Shown here: one piece after another, positions 61,326-64,000 of the stretch
How positions within the stretch are numbered: the first letter of the stretch is position 1
Layout of the letters: every line of letters starts with the position of its first letter
Position numbers and translations under genes: made by a program
Assembly: GCF_000153185.1 (NCBI RefSeq)
Contig: NZ_CH724149.1
Span: 814,033-878,032 of the forward strand
Length of the DNA: 64,000 nucleotides
From: Reinekea blandensis MED297
GTDB taxonomy: Bacteria > Pseudomonadota > Gammaproteobacteria > Pseudomonadales > Natronospirillaceae
Reading direction: 5' to 3'
The notes under the pieces: generated by a model
Databases searched by the model: none
What the model was told of the DNA's origin: nothing
Seen by the model: only the letters and a program-made list of their open reading frames with translations

Positions 61326-64000
61326 ATGACTTCATTTGTACATCTGCGCCTTCATACCGAATATTCGCTGACGGACGGCATCGTCAGAATCAAAGATCTC
61401 ATCAACCGAGCCAGTGAGCTGGAGTTTCCAGCGGTTGCCGTCACTGATATCAGTAACTTTTTTGGCTTGGTTAAGTTTTACAACGGCTGTCTCGGCGCTG
61501 GCATTAAACCGATTTTGGGCGCGGATCTGTATATCGAGAACCCCGATGACGACAATGCCCCGTTCCTGATGACGGTGCTGGCGATGAACGAGACCGGCTA
61601 TCGGAATCTCACGGAACTCATTTCGGACGGCTTTCAGAAAAACCAAAAACATGATCGTGCTATCACCCGCGTGGAATGGTTAGCCGAAAAAAACGAAGGC
61701 CTCATTGTCTTGTCTGGTGCCCGATTGGGCGATGTCGGTTACGCGTTGCTGCGGGGCAACAACGATCGCGCGGAATCTCTGGTGCAGCATTGGAAATCAG
61801 TGTTTGGCGATCGTTATTATCTGGAGTTGCAACGGACAGGTCGTGATCAGGATGAGTCTTTGGTGCAAGGTGCAGTGGCTCTGGGTCGGAAGTATGGCGT
61901 TCCGGTGGTCGCGACCAACGATGTGATGTTCCTGACCCGGGAAGACTTTGAGGCGCACGAAACCCGGGTCTGCATTAATGACGGCGTCACCATTGACGAC
62001 CCTAAGCGGCCTCGCCGCTATGCTGAAGAACAGTATCTGAAATCCTCCGATGAGATGACCGAGTTGTTTCGGGACATCCCTCAAGCGTTGGAAAACTCGG
62101 TGCTTATCGCGCAGCGATGCTCGGCCACCGTTCAGCTAGGTAAGTACTTCCTGCCCGATTATCCGGTGCCCGAAGGCCTCACCATGGATGACTATTTTCG
62201 TCAGTTGTCCGCTGAGGGCCTTGAACGTCGATTGGCTGTGGCATTAGACCCGAAGCAACCGGATTTCGAAGAGCGCCGCCAGCAGTATTTTGATCGACTC
62301 AAGTTCGAACTCGATATCATCATTCAGATGGGGTTTCCGGGTTACTTCCTGATCGTGATGGACTTTATCCGGTGGGGCAAAAACAACGGCGTTCCTGTTG
62401 GACCGGGCCGGGGCTCCGGTGCAGGCTCGCTGGTGGCTTGGGTGCTCGATATTACCGACCTCGACCCGATTGAATACGATCTGCTGTTTGAGCGCTTTCT
62501 AAACCCTGAGCGGGTTTCGATGCCGGACTTTGACGTGGACTTCTGTATGGAAGGTCGCGAACGCGTGATTAATTATGTGGCTGAAACGTACGGACGACAG
62601 GCCGTCTCTCAGATTGTGACCTTCGGGACCATGGCTGCGAAAGCGGTGGTACGCGACGTGGCTCGGGTTCAGGGCAAACCCTTTGGCCTGGCCGACAAAC
62701 TGTCGAAACTGATTCCGCCTGACCCGGGCATGAAGCTGACCAAAGCCCTGGACGAGGTGGCGGAGCTGAAGGAGTTCCTGGAAGAGGACGAAGAAGCGGC
62801 TGAAATCTGGGAAATGGCCCTGAAGCTCGAGGGTATTACCCGGCAAACCGGTAAACACGCCGGCGGCGTGGTGATTGCCCCCACCAAACTGACGGACTTT
62901 TCGCCGCTGTTGTGCGAAGAAGACGGCACGGGATTGGTCACTCAGTATGATAAAAATGACGTGGAAGCGGCTGGCCTGGTGAAGTTCGACTTCCTCGGTC
63001 TGCGGACCCTGACCATCATTGACTGGGCATTGAAAATCATCAATCCGCGGCTCGAAGCTCAGGGTAAAGAACCCATCGATATTGCCCACATTCCGCTGGA
63101 TGACGCCGCGTCTTTTGAACTGTTGCAACAGGCGAAAACCACCGCTGTGTTTCAGCTCGAGTCCCGGGGGATGAAAGATCTGGTGATGCGTCTGCAGCCA
63201 GACTGCCTGGAAGACATGATCGCCCTGGTGGCGTTGTTCCGGCCCGGTCCTCTGCAGTCCGGCATGGTCGATAACTTCATTAACCGTAAGCACGGTCGGG
63301 AAGAACTGTCATATCCGGACTCGCAATATCAGCATGAGTGGCTGGAGCCGATTCTGGCGCCAACCTATGGGATTATTCTGTATCAGGAACAGGTGATGCA
63401 GATCGCCCAGGTCCTTGCCGGTTATACGCTGGGCGGCGCAGACATGCTGCGTCGAGCCATGGGTAAGAAAAAGCCCGAAGAGATGGCCAAGCAGCGTGCC
63501 ATTTTTGAAGAAGGCGCCATCGGCAAGGGGGTGGATGGCAACCTGGCCATGAGAATCTTTGACCTGGTGGAAAAATTTGCCGGCTATGGTTTTAACAAGT
63601 CGCACTCCGCCGCCTATGCTCTCGTGTCCTATCAGACTCTGTGGCTCAAAACTCACTACCCGGCCGCCTTCATGGCCGCGACCATGTCATCGGAACTTCA
63701 GAACACCGAAAAAGTGGTGATCTTTGTCGAAGAGTGTCGACAGATCAACATCGATGTCCTGCCGCCAGATGTGAATGCCGGCGATTACTACTTCACGGTT
63801 AACGAACAAGACCAGATCATTTACGGTCTTGGTGCGATCAAAGGCGTAGGCGAGGGGCCGGTGGAAGCCATCGTAAATGCCCGTCGCAGTGGTGGTCCGT
63901 TTAAAGACCTGTTTGATTTTTGTGAGCGCATTGATCCGAAAAAGGTCAATAAGCGCTCCATTGAAGCGTTGATCAAGGCGGGTGCTCTGGATTCGATCGG
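61326..64000 (+). CDS. dnaE: DNA polymerase III alpha subunit, 3' end beyond the window
   Basis: The first 891 residues of the replicative polymerase. ATG 61326 opens [20 protein letters not shown]. The PHP domain covers about 1-275; the palm holds D401 and D403 in PDFDVDF, the same numbers as in E. coli; the fingers and [19 protein letters not shown] follow. The full protein should be near 1,160 residues, so about a quarter is missing. It begins nine bases after rnhB. Confidence 0.97.
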   Translation, partial: MTSFVHLRLHTEYSLTDGIVRIKDLINRASELEFPAVAVTDISNFFGLVKFYNGCLGAGIKPILGADLYIENPDDDNAPFLMTVLAMNETGYRNLTELISDGFQKNQKHDRAITRVEWLAEKNEGLIVLSGARLGDVGYALLRGNNDRAESLVQHWKSVFGDRYYLELQRTGRDQDESLVQGAVALGRKYGVPVVATNDVMFLTREDFEAHETRVCINDGVTIDDPKRPRRYAEEQYLKSSDEMTELFRDIPQALENSVLIAQRCSATVQLGKYFLPDYPVPEGLTMDDYFRQLSAEGLERRLAVALDPKQPDFEERRQQYFDRLKFELDIIIQMGFPGYFLIVMDFIRWGKNNGVPVGPGRGSGAGSLVAWVLDITDLDPIEYDLLFERFLNPERVSMPDFDVDFCMEGRERVINYVAETYGRQAVSQIVTFGTMAAKAVVRDVARVQGKPFGLADKLSKLIPPDPGMKLTKALDEVAELKEFLEEDEEAAEIWEMALKLEGITRQTGKHAGGVVIAPTKLTDFSPLLCEEDGTGLVTQYDKNDVEAAGLVKFDFLGLRTLTIIDWALKIINPRLEAQGKEPIDIAHIPLDDAASFELLQQAKTTAVFQLESRGMKDLVMRLQPDCLEDMIALVALFRPGPLQSGMVDNFINRKHGREELSYPDSQYQHEWLEPILAPTYGIILYQEQVMQIAQVLAGYTLGGADMLRRAMGKKKPEEMAKQRAIFEEGAIGKGVDGNLAMRIFDLVEKFAGYGFNKSHSAAYALVSYQTLWLKTHYPAAFMAATMSSELQNTEKVVIFVEECRQINIDVLPPDVNAGDYYFTVNEQDQIIYGLGAIKGVGEGPVEAIVNARRSGGPFKDLFDFCERIDPKKVNKRSIEALIKAGALDSI

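Noticed and set aside
62499-63293. 264-residue open frame antisense to dnaE
   Set aside because: Shadow of the dnaE coding strand; composition rich in H, Q and R as expected for a mirror frame.
1-64000. tRNA, rRNA, CRISPR, insertion sequence or prophage
   Set aside because: No cloverleaf with anticodon arm, no regularly spaced repeats, no transposase, integrase or phage structural gene was recognised.

Overview
The window reads as chromosomal DNA of a Gram-negative gammaproteobacterium. It carries a complete LPS and outer-membrane assembly block (bamA, skp, lpxD, fabZ, lpxA, lpxB). Its order glnD-dapC-yffB-dapD and uppS-cdsA-dxr-rseP is the Pseudomonas/Oceanospirillales type rather than the enteric type. 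Adjacent genes often overlap by ATGA. A marine Oceanospirillales lineage is my inference from gene order and cannot be proved here. I see no tRNA, rRNA, insertion sequence or CRISPR array.

Layout. 1-7,015: mixed genes (YdgA-like DUF945 protein, outer-membrane phospholipase A, patatin lipase preceded by a tiny zinc-ribbon gene, an AT-rich Nudix + SUKH pair, a glutathione transferase, a DUF4864 protein). 7,067-18,597: a xylose / xylo-oligosaccharide locus. Transaldolase is divergent from xylB-xylA; a ROK regulator and an AraC-type XylR follow; XylR is divergent from an ABC importer (binding protein and two permeases, no ATPase gene) and a cytoplasmic GH43 beta-xylosidase. 18,640-24,842: accessory genes (DODA-type dioxygenase, deoxyribosyltransferase-like protein, AAC(6')-like acetyltransferase, maltose-type acetyltransferase, a large repeat lipoprotein, a PhyH dioxygenase). 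24,836-29,056: an AttEFGH-like ABC operon. 29,106-33,077: greB, mnmC, an unknown gene, ygiM, a YciI protein. 33,218-39,236: the plus-strand series rnm-yciO-scpA-scpB-rluB-baiN. 39,417-41,007: an unknown membrane-anchored protein behind a perfect CRP palindrome, then a RimL-type acetyltransferase. 41,107-47,200: dapD-yffB-dapC-glnD-map on the minus strand. 47,523-64,000: rpsB-tsf, then frr-uppS-cdsA-dxr-rseP-bamA-skp-lpxD-fabZ-lpxA-lpxB-rnhB-dnaE, with dnaE cut by the window end.

How the genes work together. In the xylose locus the importer probably brings in short xylo-oligosaccharides, GH43 releases xylose, XylA and XylB convert it to xylulose 5-phosphate, and transaldolase feeds the pentose phosphate pathway. 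Two unrelated regulators sit inside the locus, and a direct repeat between xylR and the importer is a good candidate XylR operator. The 3' third is the conserved translation / isoprenoid / envelope supercluster. Its main anomaly is that pyrH is absent between tsf and frr, where a strong terminator and a new promoter are found instead.

I found no clearly undescribed system. The best leads are the XylR repeats, the missing pyrH, the zinc-ribbon/patatin gene pair, the duplicated Ig-PKD-DUF285 lipoprotein, the CRP-site gene of unknown function, the 23-bp palindrome upstream of pldA and the acidic tails on both ScpA and ScpB.
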